From contig JAEXNA010000137.1 of the NCBI GenBank assembly GCA_023447635.1, positions 1 through 10,486 of the forward strand: a stretch of DNA of 10,486 nucleotides, given 5' to 3'. Position numbers and translations under genes: made by a program. This stretch comes from Vulcanimicrobiota bacterium (GTDB lineage Bacteria; Vulcanimicrobiota; Xenobia; Xenobiales; JADMJV01). The notes beneath the pieces were generated by a model. That model saw nothing but the letters and a program-made list of their open reading frames with translations, was not told the origin of the DNA and searched no databases. Shown here in pieces: positions 1 through 5,249 of the stretch (position 1 is the stretch's first letter; each line of letters begins with the position of its first letter).

Positions 1-94
1 TAGTTTTCGGGGGCGGCCCGGGGGGGCCCCCGTGGCCGCGGGGGGGGGGCCTCGACGTTAGGTTCGGTGGCCCGGTCGCTTAGCTGGGGAGGTG
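1..94. other. Extremely G/C-rich window end, no gene
   Basis: This stretch lies downstream of the ctpA stop codon. It contains a run of ten G (40-49) and several blocks of G and C that can pair with each other, for example GGGGGCC against GGCCCCC. On the minus strand this could act as a terminator hairpin for ctpA. Such homopolymer-rich sequence at a window edge is also typical of a low-quality contig end. No coding frame here is credible. A 13-base string from this segment recurs at the other end of the window (10471-10483). Confidence 0.5.
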
Positions 95-1627
95 TCACGA
101 ACCCACACCGGTGGGCGTTTTCGCGGCGCTTTCCGACTTGATGATCTCGACGGCTTTCTGCAGCTGAGTATCCTTGTCGCCCCGTCCGACGAACTTCGGC
201 TCCATCTCGACCTTCACGTCAGGTTCCAGTCCGTGCTTGTTGATGACGTAGCCCGAAGGGGTATAGAACTTGGCGATGGTCAGCTTCAGAGCCGAACCGT
301 CCGAGAACGGGTACAGCTGCTGGACCGAGCCCTTGCCGAACGACTTGTTCCCGATCAGCTTGGCCAGCCCGTGGTCGCGCAGAGCGCCTGCCGTGATTTC
401 CGAAGCCGAAGCCGAGTACTCGTTGACCAGCACGACCGTAGGCAGCGGCTTCCCGCTGTGGGTCGAGCGGTACTCGCGGCGACGGTTGCCGCGGTCGATG
501 GTGTAGACGACCAGGCCGTCGGTTTTATCCAGGAACTGCCCCACGACGTCGACGGCAGCGTCGATGTAACCGCCGCCGTTGTTGCGGAGGTCGATGATCA
601 GCGAGGTCGCGCCCTTTTGCTTGAGCGAAGCGATGGCGTTGGCCATCTCTTCGCCGGTCTCGGCGCCGAACAGTCGCAGACGAACGTAGCCGACCGTGCC
701 ATCGATGATCTTCGAGCTAACCGAGACGACGTGAATGTCGTCACGGACCACCTTGAAGGTCAGCGGCTTGGGCTCGCCCTTGCGCTCGATCTCGAGCATC
801 ACGGCGGTTCCGTGGGGACCACGGATCTTCGACTGAGCCTTCTCGATGTCGATCCCTTTGGTGCTTTCGCCGTCAATCTTGACCAGCTTGTCGCCGGCCA
901 TCAGACCCGCCTTGTACGCGGGGGTCCCTTCGATCGGCTCGAACACGGTCAACTGGTCGTTGTGCTCTTTGTCGAGTTCGATGTAGATACCGATGCCGCC
1001 AAATTTGGTGGCCTGCATCTGCTCTTGCAGCTTGCCGTACTCGTCGGGAAGCATAAGCAGGCTGTAGCGGTCCTCGACACCGTCAAGCATCCCCATGATG
1101 GCGGCGAAGGTCAGAAGGCGCTTGTCGACCTTGCTCCCGTAGAGGGTCAGGATCTGGGGCAGGACCTTCTGGTCGGGGTCGAGCTTGTCCAGGTCGGTGG
1201 TAGGCACCTTGGCCTGCTCGAGGAGGTCTTTGATCTCGCTCTTCACGCCTTCGAACAGGCGCTCCGAGGGAACATCTTCGACGTAGCTCTTCTTGATGTA
1301 GTAGTAAACGTTTCGGAAAAGCGCTTCATCCGGGTCGAACTTGAGTTCCCCGGGGTCCTTGAGCAGGGTGGAGTAATCGCGCTTGGGGTCCTTCTCCTCT
1401 TCGGCGGTCTCGGGGTCGACATCCGAAGGGTCCGCCTGAGCCACCGGCTTGTCGACCTGAGCCAGCATCGGCAGGTCGGCTTTCTTGGCCACAGGCGTTG
1501 GGGTGGAGACGGCGACTTTGTCGGGGGTGGCGGAGGCCTGCGCCCCGGTAGGAGTGGCCTGGCCCGCGCAAGCGGTGGCCAGGAGCGCGAGCCCTACCAG
1601 CCATTTTTTCGCATTATCTAAACTCAA
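95..1627 (-). CDS. ctpA: Carboxyl-terminal processing protease, S41 family, lipoprotein
   Basis: This is a 510-residue S41 serine protease of the CtpA/Prc type, which cleaves near the C-termini of exported proteins. The N-terminus has lysines, a hydrophobic stretch (about 9-19) and a lipobox-like LATAC with Cys20, so it is probably a membrane-anchored lipoprotein facing the periplasm or outside. A low-complexity Pro/Thr/Ala linker and an acidic stretch follow. A PDZ domain lies at about 207-285 (GGIGIYIEL, AYKAGLMAGDKLVKIDG). The protease core lies at about 300-475. Catalytic Ser407 (in SASASE) and Lys432 (in FGKGSVQ) are 25 residues apart, and Asp418 falls 11 after the serine. This is the same spacing as Ser430/Asp441/Lys455 in E. 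coli Tsp. The start is TTG at 1627, with GAGGT at 1637-1641. It is the only start that gives an intact signal peptide; the nearby ATGs are out of frame. Its gene is separated from hpf by about 300 bases. Family is near certain; the substrate is unknown. Confidence 0.96.
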   Translation of the reverse strand: MSLDNAKKWLVGLALLATACAGQATPTGAQASATPDKVAVSTPTPVAKKADLPMLAQVDKPVAQADPSDVDPETAEEEKDPKRDYSTLLKDPGELKFDPDEALFRNVYYYIKKSYVEDVPSERLFEGVKSEIKDLLEQAKVPTTDLDKLDPDQKVLPQILTLYGSKVDKRLLTFAAIMGMLDGVEDRYSLLMLPDEYGKLQEQMQATKFGGIGIYIELDKEHNDQLTVFEPIEGTPAYKAGLMAGDKLVKIDGESTKGIDIEKAQSKIRGPHGTAVMLEIERKGEPKPLTFKVVRDDIHVVSVSSKIIDGTVGYVRLRLFGAETGEEMANAIASLKQKGATSLIIDLRNNGGGYIDAAVDVVGQFLDKTDGLVVYTIDRGNRRREYRSTHSGKPLPTVVLVNEYSASASEITAGALRDHGLAKLIGNKSFGKGSVQQLYPFSDGSALKLTIAKFYTPSGYVINKHGLEPDVKVEMEPKFVGRGDKDTQLQKAVEIIKSESAAKTPTGVGS

Positions 1628-1738
1628 AACTCTGCTACCTCGGTTTGGCGGAGGGACCCGCCGCGATTAGCCCCTACGAGAGGGGCGATATGTTCCTCCC
1701 CCATCAGGGGAGACTCTACACGCCTTTATAACGCATGA

Positions 1739-1763
1739 GCCTCGCCCTGGTTGTGGGCGAGGC
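1739..1763 (-). repeat. Perfect 9-bp inverted repeat in the ctpA leader
   Basis: The arms GCCTCGCCC (1739-1747) and GGGCGAGGC (1755-1763) flank a 7-base loop. The stem is very stable and directly visible. No T run follows on either strand, so a role in leader-RNA structure, RNA stability or protein binding is as likely as termination. Confidence 0.6.
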
Positions 1764-1780
1764 GTGAACTCTATCTGTGC

Positions 1781-1809
1781 AGTTTACCACATCGCGCGGG
1801 ATATTCCAG
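1781..1809 (-). promoter_or_regulatory. Candidate ctpA promoter
   Basis: On the minus strand CTGGAA (1804-1809) and TAAACT (1781-1786) are 17 bases apart, with a TG just before the second box (TGGTAAACT, extended -10 style). The match to the sigma-70 consensus is 3/6 and 4/6. This is the best candidate seen between the hpf terminator and ctpA, but it is weak. Confidence 0.25.
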
Positions 1810-1878
1810 CGCCCTGACGGGAGGTCGATGCAACCGACTTGTTTTCAACGGCCGGTCGCGTCCCGTCGGGGGATATGA

Positions 1879-1910
1879 GAAAGGCGCAGACGCGAACGTC
1901 TACGCCTTTC
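1879..1910 (-). terminator. Hairpin terminator downstream of hpf
   Basis: As minus-strand RNA the arms GAAAGGCG-U-AGACG and CGUCU-G-CGCCUUUC pair over 14 positions, including one U-G wobble, around a UUCG tetraloop. The wobble is a C/A mismatch in plus-strand RNA, so the structure is better as minus-strand RNA, matching the direction of hpf. The stem can extend by TGAG/CTCA (1876-1879 with 1911-1914) past a bulged base. Only a short, interrupted U stretch follows (CUUUCUCAUAU), so termination may be incomplete. Confidence 0.6.
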
Positions 1911-1930
1911 CTCACGCTGAGACGGAAGCT

Positions 1931-2509
1931 TTAGTCTTCCAGGCGAGGGTCGAGCAGGCCGTAGCCTTTCTTCCTCTTGAACACCACGTTGACGCGGCGA
2001 CGGTCCTCGTTAAAGAACGCGTAGAATTCGTGCCCGGCGGACTCCATCTCTTTGATGGCTTCCTCGATCGAAAGGGAGCGGGCGTAGAAGGAATGGACGT
2101 GCTCCACCCTGGGAGCGTAGAGAGAGGCATCTGCCGAGCCGTTGCTGGCCGACGCCTTCTTTTCTCCGTCAGCCGCAGCGCCATCCGACGGAGGGAGCGG
2201 AGCGGAAGGGCCACGGGCGGAGTTGCGGACGCCCTCTTTCCCCTTCTGCTTTTTGAGCTGACGCTCGAGTTTCTCGATCACGCGGTCGATCGAGTTGTAC
2301 ATGTCTTTGCTTTTTTCTTCGCCGCGCATATCGAAGCCCTCACCAAATACGGTGACTTCGGCGACGTGCCAGTTGCGTTCGAGCGACAGGCACACTTCAG
2401 CGGAGATGATGTGATCGAAGTAACGCGGAATTTTGCTCATCTTCTCGTTCACGTACGTTTTCAACGAGTCGGTGAGGTCGATCTGCTTTCCTTTGACTGT
2501 AACTTGCAA
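1931..2509 (-). CDS. hpf: Long-form ribosome hibernation promoting factor
   Basis: This 192-residue protein is of the HPF/RaiA/LrtA family. It binds the 30S decoding region and, in the long form, pairs ribosomes into inactive 100S dimers under starvation. The N-terminal ribosome-binding domain covers about 1-95 (MQVTVKGKQIDLTDSLKTYV, then a basic helix with KLERQLKKQKGK). A low-complexity linker rich in Ala/Ser/Gly/Pro spans about 95-130. The C-terminal dimerisation domain covers about 135-188 (SLSIEEAIKEMESAGHEFYA, RRVNVVFKRKKGYGLLDP). The length fits the long form, not the short gamma-proteobacterial HPF/YfiA. The start is TTG at 2509, with a full AAGGAGGT at 2516-2523 and a 6-base spacer, which fixes it. 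A strong hairpin follows the gene. It lies between the transglycosylase and the protease genes, with no secA in view. Confidence 0.96.
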   Translation of the reverse strand: MQVTVKGKQIDLTDSLKTYVNEKMSKIPRYFDHIISAEVCLSLERNWHVAEVTVFGEGFDMRGEEKSKDMYNSIDRVIEKLERQLKKQKGKEGVRNSARGPSAPLPPSDGAAADGEKKASASNGSADASLYAPRVEHVHSFYARSLSIEEAIKEMESAGHEFYAFFNEDRRRVNVVFKRKKGYGLLDPRLED

Positions 2510-2551
2510 ACGGTTACCTCCTTCGTGCTTACACAGGCCACTTCTAGACGA

Positions 2552-2584
2552 GAAAAGGCGAGCCCTCCAGGAGCTCGCCTTTTC
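2552..2584 (-). terminator. Strong hairpin between transglycosylase gene and hpf
   Basis: The arms GAAAAGGCGAGC (2552-2563) and GCTCGCCTTTTC (2573-2584) form a perfect 12-bp stem with a 9-base loop. The 3' arm ends in four T, as in an intrinsic terminator, and the structure is nearly symmetrical on both strands. It lies 77 bases past the transglycosylase stop and about 30 bases upstream of the hpf Shine-Dalgarno sequence. It therefore probably terminates the upstream transcript, but it could also sit in the hpf leader if hpf is started further upstream. Confidence 0.7.
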
Positions 2585-2643
2585 GCGACCGTTCTATCCG
2601 GTAGAGCTTCGGGTGCCTTCACTACCCCGTGCGGGCATCCCAA

Positions 2644-2652
2644 AGCATAACA
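2644..2652 (-). promoter_or_regulatory. Candidate extended -10 box for hpf
   Basis: On the minus strand TGTTATGCT reads as TGn-TATGCT, matching the -10 consensus at 4 of 6 positions with the extended TG. No good -35 box is found upstream. If used, transcription would begin near 2637 and the 2552-2584 hairpin would lie inside the hpf leader. Only about 30 bases separate the hairpin from the Shine-Dalgarno sequence, with no evident promoter there, which makes an upstream start worth considering. Confidence 0.2.
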
Positions 2653-2661
2653 GCGTCAGGA

Positions 2662-3450
2662 CTAGCCGCCGTGAGCTGCTTTGGCCTTTTTCCAGGCTCT
2701 CTTTACCTTCACCACGTAGTTGCGAGTCTCGGCAAAGGGCGGAATTCCGCCGTATCGCTCCACGTTTCCGGGGCCTGCGTTGTAGGCGGCGATCATCAGG
2801 TCCTCGTTGCCGAAACGGTCCATCATCATGCGCAGATAGCGGGACCCCGCCGCGATGTTCTGTTCGGGGTCGAAGCGGTCGGCACAGCCAAGATAGGAGG
2901 CGGTGCCGGGCATCAACTGCATCAGTCCGCCCGCGCCGACGGGCGAAACCGCATTAGGCCGGAAAGCCGATTCACATTCGATCACGCCGCGGATCAACCA
3001 GGGGTCGAGATTGTACTTGCCCGCGTATTTTTCGATGATGGGGCTGATGTCGACCGCCTTCTGCTCGACCTTGGGCACGGTTTTGTAGATGATCTCCGAG
3101 GCCGGGTTCGAGGAGACCGCACCACGAGAGGAGAGGCTCATCCGGCGACGTCCGACGGCGACCTTCTCATAGGTCTTGACCTTGGCGTTGATCATGATGG
3201 GAGGCAGCTTGGAGGCGGCCCGGGCGGGAGGAGCGGAAGCCGCTTCGGCCTCGGCCTCTTCGTCGCCGATCGGAACCAGGGCCAGAGGGGCCGCCGGGGT
3301 CGGTTGCTGACGCCGGATGTGGGCATCGATCTTCGAGCGCAGCGCTTCCGGGTTGGCGCCTCCTTCCCCAGGGGGGAGGGCCGTGGAAGCGGGGTCGGCC
3401 GTTGCGACAGTGCTTAGCAAAAGCAAGGCCAGGGCTAATCGTTTGGACAA
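2662..3450 (-). CDS. Secreted SLT-type lytic transglycosylase
   Basis: This 262-residue lytic murein transglycosylase cleaves the MurNAc-GlcNAc bond of peptidoglycan, leaving 1,6-anhydroMurNAc ends. A signal peptide covers about 1-18 (Lys/Arg, then LALALLLLSTVATA, likely cut after ATA). A variable region rich in Ala/Pro/Glu follows (20-130). The catalytic SLT domain covers about 135-255. It shows the ES motif in IECESAF (catalytic Glu160), GLMQLMPG (175-182), AYNAGPG (222-228) and ETRNYV (241-246). I chose TTG at 3450 because AAGAGGTGA at 3455-3463 precedes it and it starts exactly at a signal peptide. An ATG further upstream (3666) would add 72 residues of unlikely sequence across a structured intergenic region. 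A strong terminator hairpin follows. No cell-wall binding domain such as LysM is visible. The exact subfamily was not resolved. Confidence 0.94.
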   Translation of the reverse strand: MSKRLALALLLLSTVATADPASTALPPGEGGANPEALRSKIDAHIRRQQPTPAAPLALVPIGDEEAEAEAASAPPARAASKLPPIMINAKVKTYEKVAVGRRRMSLSSRGAVSSNPASEIIYKTVPKVEQKAVDISPIIEKYAGKYNLDPWLIRGVIECESAFRPNAVSPVGAGGLMQLMPGTASYLGCADRFDPEQNIAAGSRYLRMMMDRFGNEDLMIAAYNAGPGNVERYGGIPPFAETRNYVVKVKRAWKKAKAAHGG

Positions 3451-3477
3451 ATCTTCACCTCTTGAAGGGCCGCGCCC

Positions 3478-3485
3478 AATATAAA
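3478..3485. promoter_or_regulatory. AT-rich -10-like box, readable on both strands
   Basis: In otherwise GC-rich DNA, AATATAAA reads as TATAAA on the plus strand (3480-3485) and as TATATT on the minus strand (3478-3483). On the minus strand it would give a roughly 20-base leader for the transglycosylase. On the plus strand it could start an RNA across the structured intergenic region. No convincing -35 box lies at 16-18 bases on either strand (TTGAAG at 3462-3467 is only 12 bases from the plus-strand box). Confidence 0.25.
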
Positions 3486-3679
3486 GAGAGGACGAGGCCG
3501 GGAAGGGCGGCTCGGTTAGGGGCACAAGGCAACAGGCCCACCGCCAACGATACTTACCGGTTGGCCATGGCCATTCGCAGGGGAGAAAACATGGCCTTCC
3601 CAATCGTTGAGCCCGTCGGATAAAAATTCCTTTAGAGGACAAGGAACGAGCCGCAAGCCCCGTCATACCTGGGCTCCGT

Positions 3680-3705
3680 GTTCGACAGGGTCCCGAACTT
3701 TTTTT
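3680..3705 (+). terminator. Possible plus-strand intrinsic terminator
   Basis: A 5-bp stem GTTCG/CGAAC with a 9-base loop is followed directly by seven T (3699-3705). This is terminator-like only on the plus strand; on the minus strand the run is A7 ahead of the stem. No plus-strand gene is present in the window, so it would have to end a non-coding or antisense transcript. The short stem keeps confidence low. Confidence 0.3.
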
Positions 3706-3750
3706 CCCAGGGAGCCTTCTCCGTCCCGATGGGGTCCGCTCTTCGTCGGG

Positions 3751-4830
3751 TCAAGGCGATTCGCGAAGGCTGCGCTGATGTCTCTTTCGGTCTTCAGCCT
3801 GCCGCGCGGTGCTGGACGAGTCGCGTCGGACCTTGATCATCTGGGCCAGGATGGAAACGGCGATCTCGGCCGGTGTCTGGGCGCCGATCTCTAACCCGAT
3901 AGGGGCGAACACAGAGCGCAGGGCCTGCAGAGACACGCCCTCCGCGACCAGGTCGGCGTAGACGGCCTCGATACGACGCTGACTGCCGATCATTCCGAGG
4001 TAGTCCAAGCGCTCCCCGGCCATCAAGCGTAAGCAGTCCTGGTCGTGCTTGTGACCACGGGTCACCAGCACCACGGAGGTGTTGGGCGCCGCCGCCAGGG
4101 CTGGCAGTTCGGACTGATAGTCGCCGGCCACCACCAAAGAGGCGTCGGGGAAAAGCTCTTCTCGAGCGTACTCCGGCCGATCATCGAGCACGACCACGCG
4201 ATAGCCGACTTCAGCCGCCATTCGGCAGAGTGGGCGGGCGATATGACCGGCCCCCACGATCACCAACCGATAGCGCTGCCCCAGCGGCTCGCAGAAACGA
4301 TGGTCGCCCGCTTCGTCGTGATCCCAGTGGGCACCGAGCGGCGTGGCCGGGCCCGTGGAAAGCTCGACGGCAAGCGACTGCTGAAAGCACCCTGACCTCC
4401 ACCCGCCGGGGCCCTCCGAGCCGGTCGTGATCCGCCAGCTGAACTCTTCCCCGTCCACCAGCCGACGGCTGGCCTGGGCCACCATTTCGCCGTGCTGACG
4501 GGGGTCGAGCCGATAGAGCAGAACGTCGAAGCGTCCTCCGCAGACCTTCTCGCCGCCATCCTCGGGGTTCTCCGTGAGGTCGACGTGATAGAGGTAAGCT
4601 TGCTCCGAGGTACCGGGAGTCAGCAGATGCTGAGCCAGGTCGTAGACCTCGGCCTCGCCGCAACCGCCTCCGACCGTTCCCAGCAGGGCGCCGTGCTCAT
4701 CAACGAGCATGTCGGCGCCAACCTCGCGCGGAGTGGACCCCCAGGCACCGACGATCACTGCCCGTACGACCGAGCGCCCCTGGGCTAGCTGTTCCGCGGC
4801 CCTGGCGAGGCGATCTTCAGGACGATCCAC
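3751..4830 (-). CDS. xdhC: XdhC/CoxI family molybdoenzyme accessory protein
   Basis: This 359-residue protein has both XdhC domains. The N-terminal XdhC_CoxI domain shows GSTPREVGADML (31-42), GTVGGGCGEAE (51-61) and VCGGRFDVLLY (97-107). The C-terminal Rossmann-type domain shows IVGAGHIARPL (191-201), LDDRPEYA (215-222), RGHKHDQDCL (258-267), YLGMIGSQRR (277-286) and GLEIGAQTPAEIAVSILAQ (312-330). Family members bind molybdenum cofactor and help sulfurate and insert it into xanthine dehydrogenase or CO dehydrogenase-like enzymes in the cytoplasm. The last 25 or so residues are charged and probably disordered. The start is GTG at 4830, two bases after the stop of the preceding gene, and the Shine-Dalgarno sequence is weak, so translational coupling is likely. 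No xanthine dehydrogenase subunit gene or cofactor synthesis gene is in the window, so the client enzyme is unknown. Confidence 0.93.
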   Translation of the reverse strand: MDRPEDRLARAAEQLAQGRSVVRAVIVGAWGSTPREVGADMLVDEHGALLGTVGGGCGEAEVYDLAQHLLTPGTSEQAYLYHVDLTENPEDGGEKVCGGRFDVLLYRLDPRQHGEMVAQASRRLVDGEEFSWRITTGSEGPGGWRSGCFQQSLAVELSTGPATPLGAHWDHDEAGDHRFCEPLGQRYRLVIVGAGHIARPLCRMAAEVGYRVVVLDDRPEYAREELFPDASLVVAGDYQSELPALAAAPNTSVVLVTRGHKHDQDCLRLMAGERLDYLGMIGSQRRIEAVYADLVAEGVSLQALRSVFAPIGLEIGAQTPAEIAVSILAQMIKVRRDSSSTARQAEDRKRHQRSLRESP

Positions 4831-4832
4831 CC

Positions 4833-5249
4833 TTACAGGTAGGCCTTGCGGTAGGGCCCGACCAGCTCTTCCGGATCGTCTTCAAAGCGAAGGTTCAGCC
4901 AGCGGCAGATTTCGTCGACATCTTTGCCGGGGATCCCCTTGAGGTCGTTCTTGCGGAAGAACGTCTCTAAAACCGGGAAAGCGACCCCACGAGGCGACCC
5001 TTTGAGCTGTCCCCCGGCGTGCAGAACCCGCTCGCGCTCTTCGGGAGCCAGCAGGGTCAGAACCTTGGCCGCCAGACCCGGAGCCAGCATCGAGAGAAAA
5101 ACCCAACCCTTTTGGATCTCGTTGAGCCCGGCGAGCTTCAGCGAGCCGGCCGACTCTTCGCGCTTGCGAATGATCGTCATGATGAGCATCAGAGGAGCCA
5201 GCAGCGCAAGAAGCTGCCACCCCTCCAAGCGATCGAGCAAGCTAAACAC
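4833..5249 (-). CDS. Membrane-anchored protein with FliG N-terminal-like domain
   Basis: This is a 138-residue protein of unknown function. It has one hydrophobic helix at about 10-27 (LLALLAPLMLIMTII) followed by RKREE, so it is probably an N-out single-pass anchor with the rest in the cytoplasm. Residues about 46-100 resemble the FliG N-terminal fold without gaps: a helix ending in FLSMLAPGLAAKVL, then LLAPEERERVL, then a helix ending in VLETFF. In flagellar FliG this domain binds FliF. MgtE N-domains share a similar helical pattern, so the match could reflect that wider superfamily. The C-terminal part (101-138) is acidic then basic, with no motif recognised. The start is GTG at 5249, overlapping the stop of the SIS gene (GTGTTTAG). 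An ATG at 5291 would force a 50-base overlap and add Arg/Pro-rich residues. No flagellar gene is nearby. Confidence 0.75.
   Translation of the reverse strand: MFSLLDRLEGWQLLALLAPLMLIMTIIRKREESAGSLKLAGLNEIQKGWVFLSMLAPGLAAKVLTLLAPEERERVLHAGGQLKGSPRGVAFPVLETFFRKNDLKGIPGKDVDEICRWLNLRFEDDPEELVGPYRKAYL

Larger units (their letters stand above)
1628..1930 (-). other. Intergenic region between hpf and ctpA with stem-loops
   Basis: No credible gene is seen here. Reading the minus strand, the region holds the hairpin just after hpf (1879-1910), a weak promoter candidate (1781-1809), and three compact stem-loops before ctpA: GCCTCGCCC/GGGCGAGGC (1739-1763, 9 bp, 7-base loop), CTCCCC/GGGGAG (1696-1712) and GCCCCT/AGGGGC (1670-1686). 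If transcription starts near 1774, ctpA has a structured leader of roughly 150 bases. None of the three leader stem-loops is followed by a U run, so they do not look like simple terminators. Confidence 0.5.
3451..3750. other. Structured intergenic region, candidate RNA
   Basis: No protein gene is credible here. Four inverted repeats follow one another. The first is GGCGG/CCGCC (3506-3510 with 3541-3545). The second is nested: CAACGAT/ATCGTTG (3545-3551 with 3603-3609) enclosing GGCCATG/CATGGCC (3563-3569 with 3590-3596), which extends by GG/CC past a symmetric TT/TT loop. The third is TTCCTT/AAGGAA (3627-3632 with 3641-3646). The fourth is GGCTCC/GGAGCC (3672-3677 with 3711-3716) enclosing GTTCG/CGAAC (3680-3684 with 3694-3698). 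On the minus strand this would be the transglycosylase leader. On the plus strand it could be a free RNA ending at a T7 run. I looked for and did not find signatures of tmRNA, SRP RNA, RNase P RNA or tRNA. Confidence 0.45.

Noticed and set aside
92..1621. Plus-strand open frame of 509 codons opposite ctpA
   Set aside because: It lies wholly antisense to a gene with clear catalytic motifs. Its translation is Val/Asp/Leu/Gly-rich without any domain, as expected from GC-rich codon bias, and no ribosome site is seen.
1751..2650. Plus-strand open frame of 299 codons opposite hpf
   Set aside because: It crosses two terminator hairpins and the hpf gene, has no recognisable domain, and is a shadow of the minus-strand frame.
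2585..2661. tRNA-like or riboswitch-like element between the terminator and the transglycosylase gene
   Set aside because: Only a 5-bp GGTAG/CTACC pairing was found, with no T-loop, anticodon stem or known aptamer core.
3451..3666. N-terminal extension of the transglycosylase to the upstream ATG at 3666
   Set aside because: The 72 extra residues are Trp/Cys/Pro/Arg-rich and precede a good signal peptide. A strong Shine-Dalgarno sequence sits right before TTG at 3450.
3451..3720. Cyclic di-AMP (ydaO-type) riboswitch ahead of the lytic transglycosylase
   Set aside because: The gene context fits and a GGGACCC and a CCTAACCGAG string are present, but the conserved GGGUGAAUC and the full CCGACAGCUAACC block were not found in order. 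A covariance-model scan would settle it.
3451..3750. tmRNA, SRP RNA, RNase P RNA, 6S RNA or tRNA
   Set aside because: Their conserved strings (for example the SRP GGAAG tetraloop region, RNase P GAGGAAAGUCC, tRNA T-loop and acceptor pairing) were not seen on either strand. 6S RNA is poorly conserved and cannot be excluded by eye.
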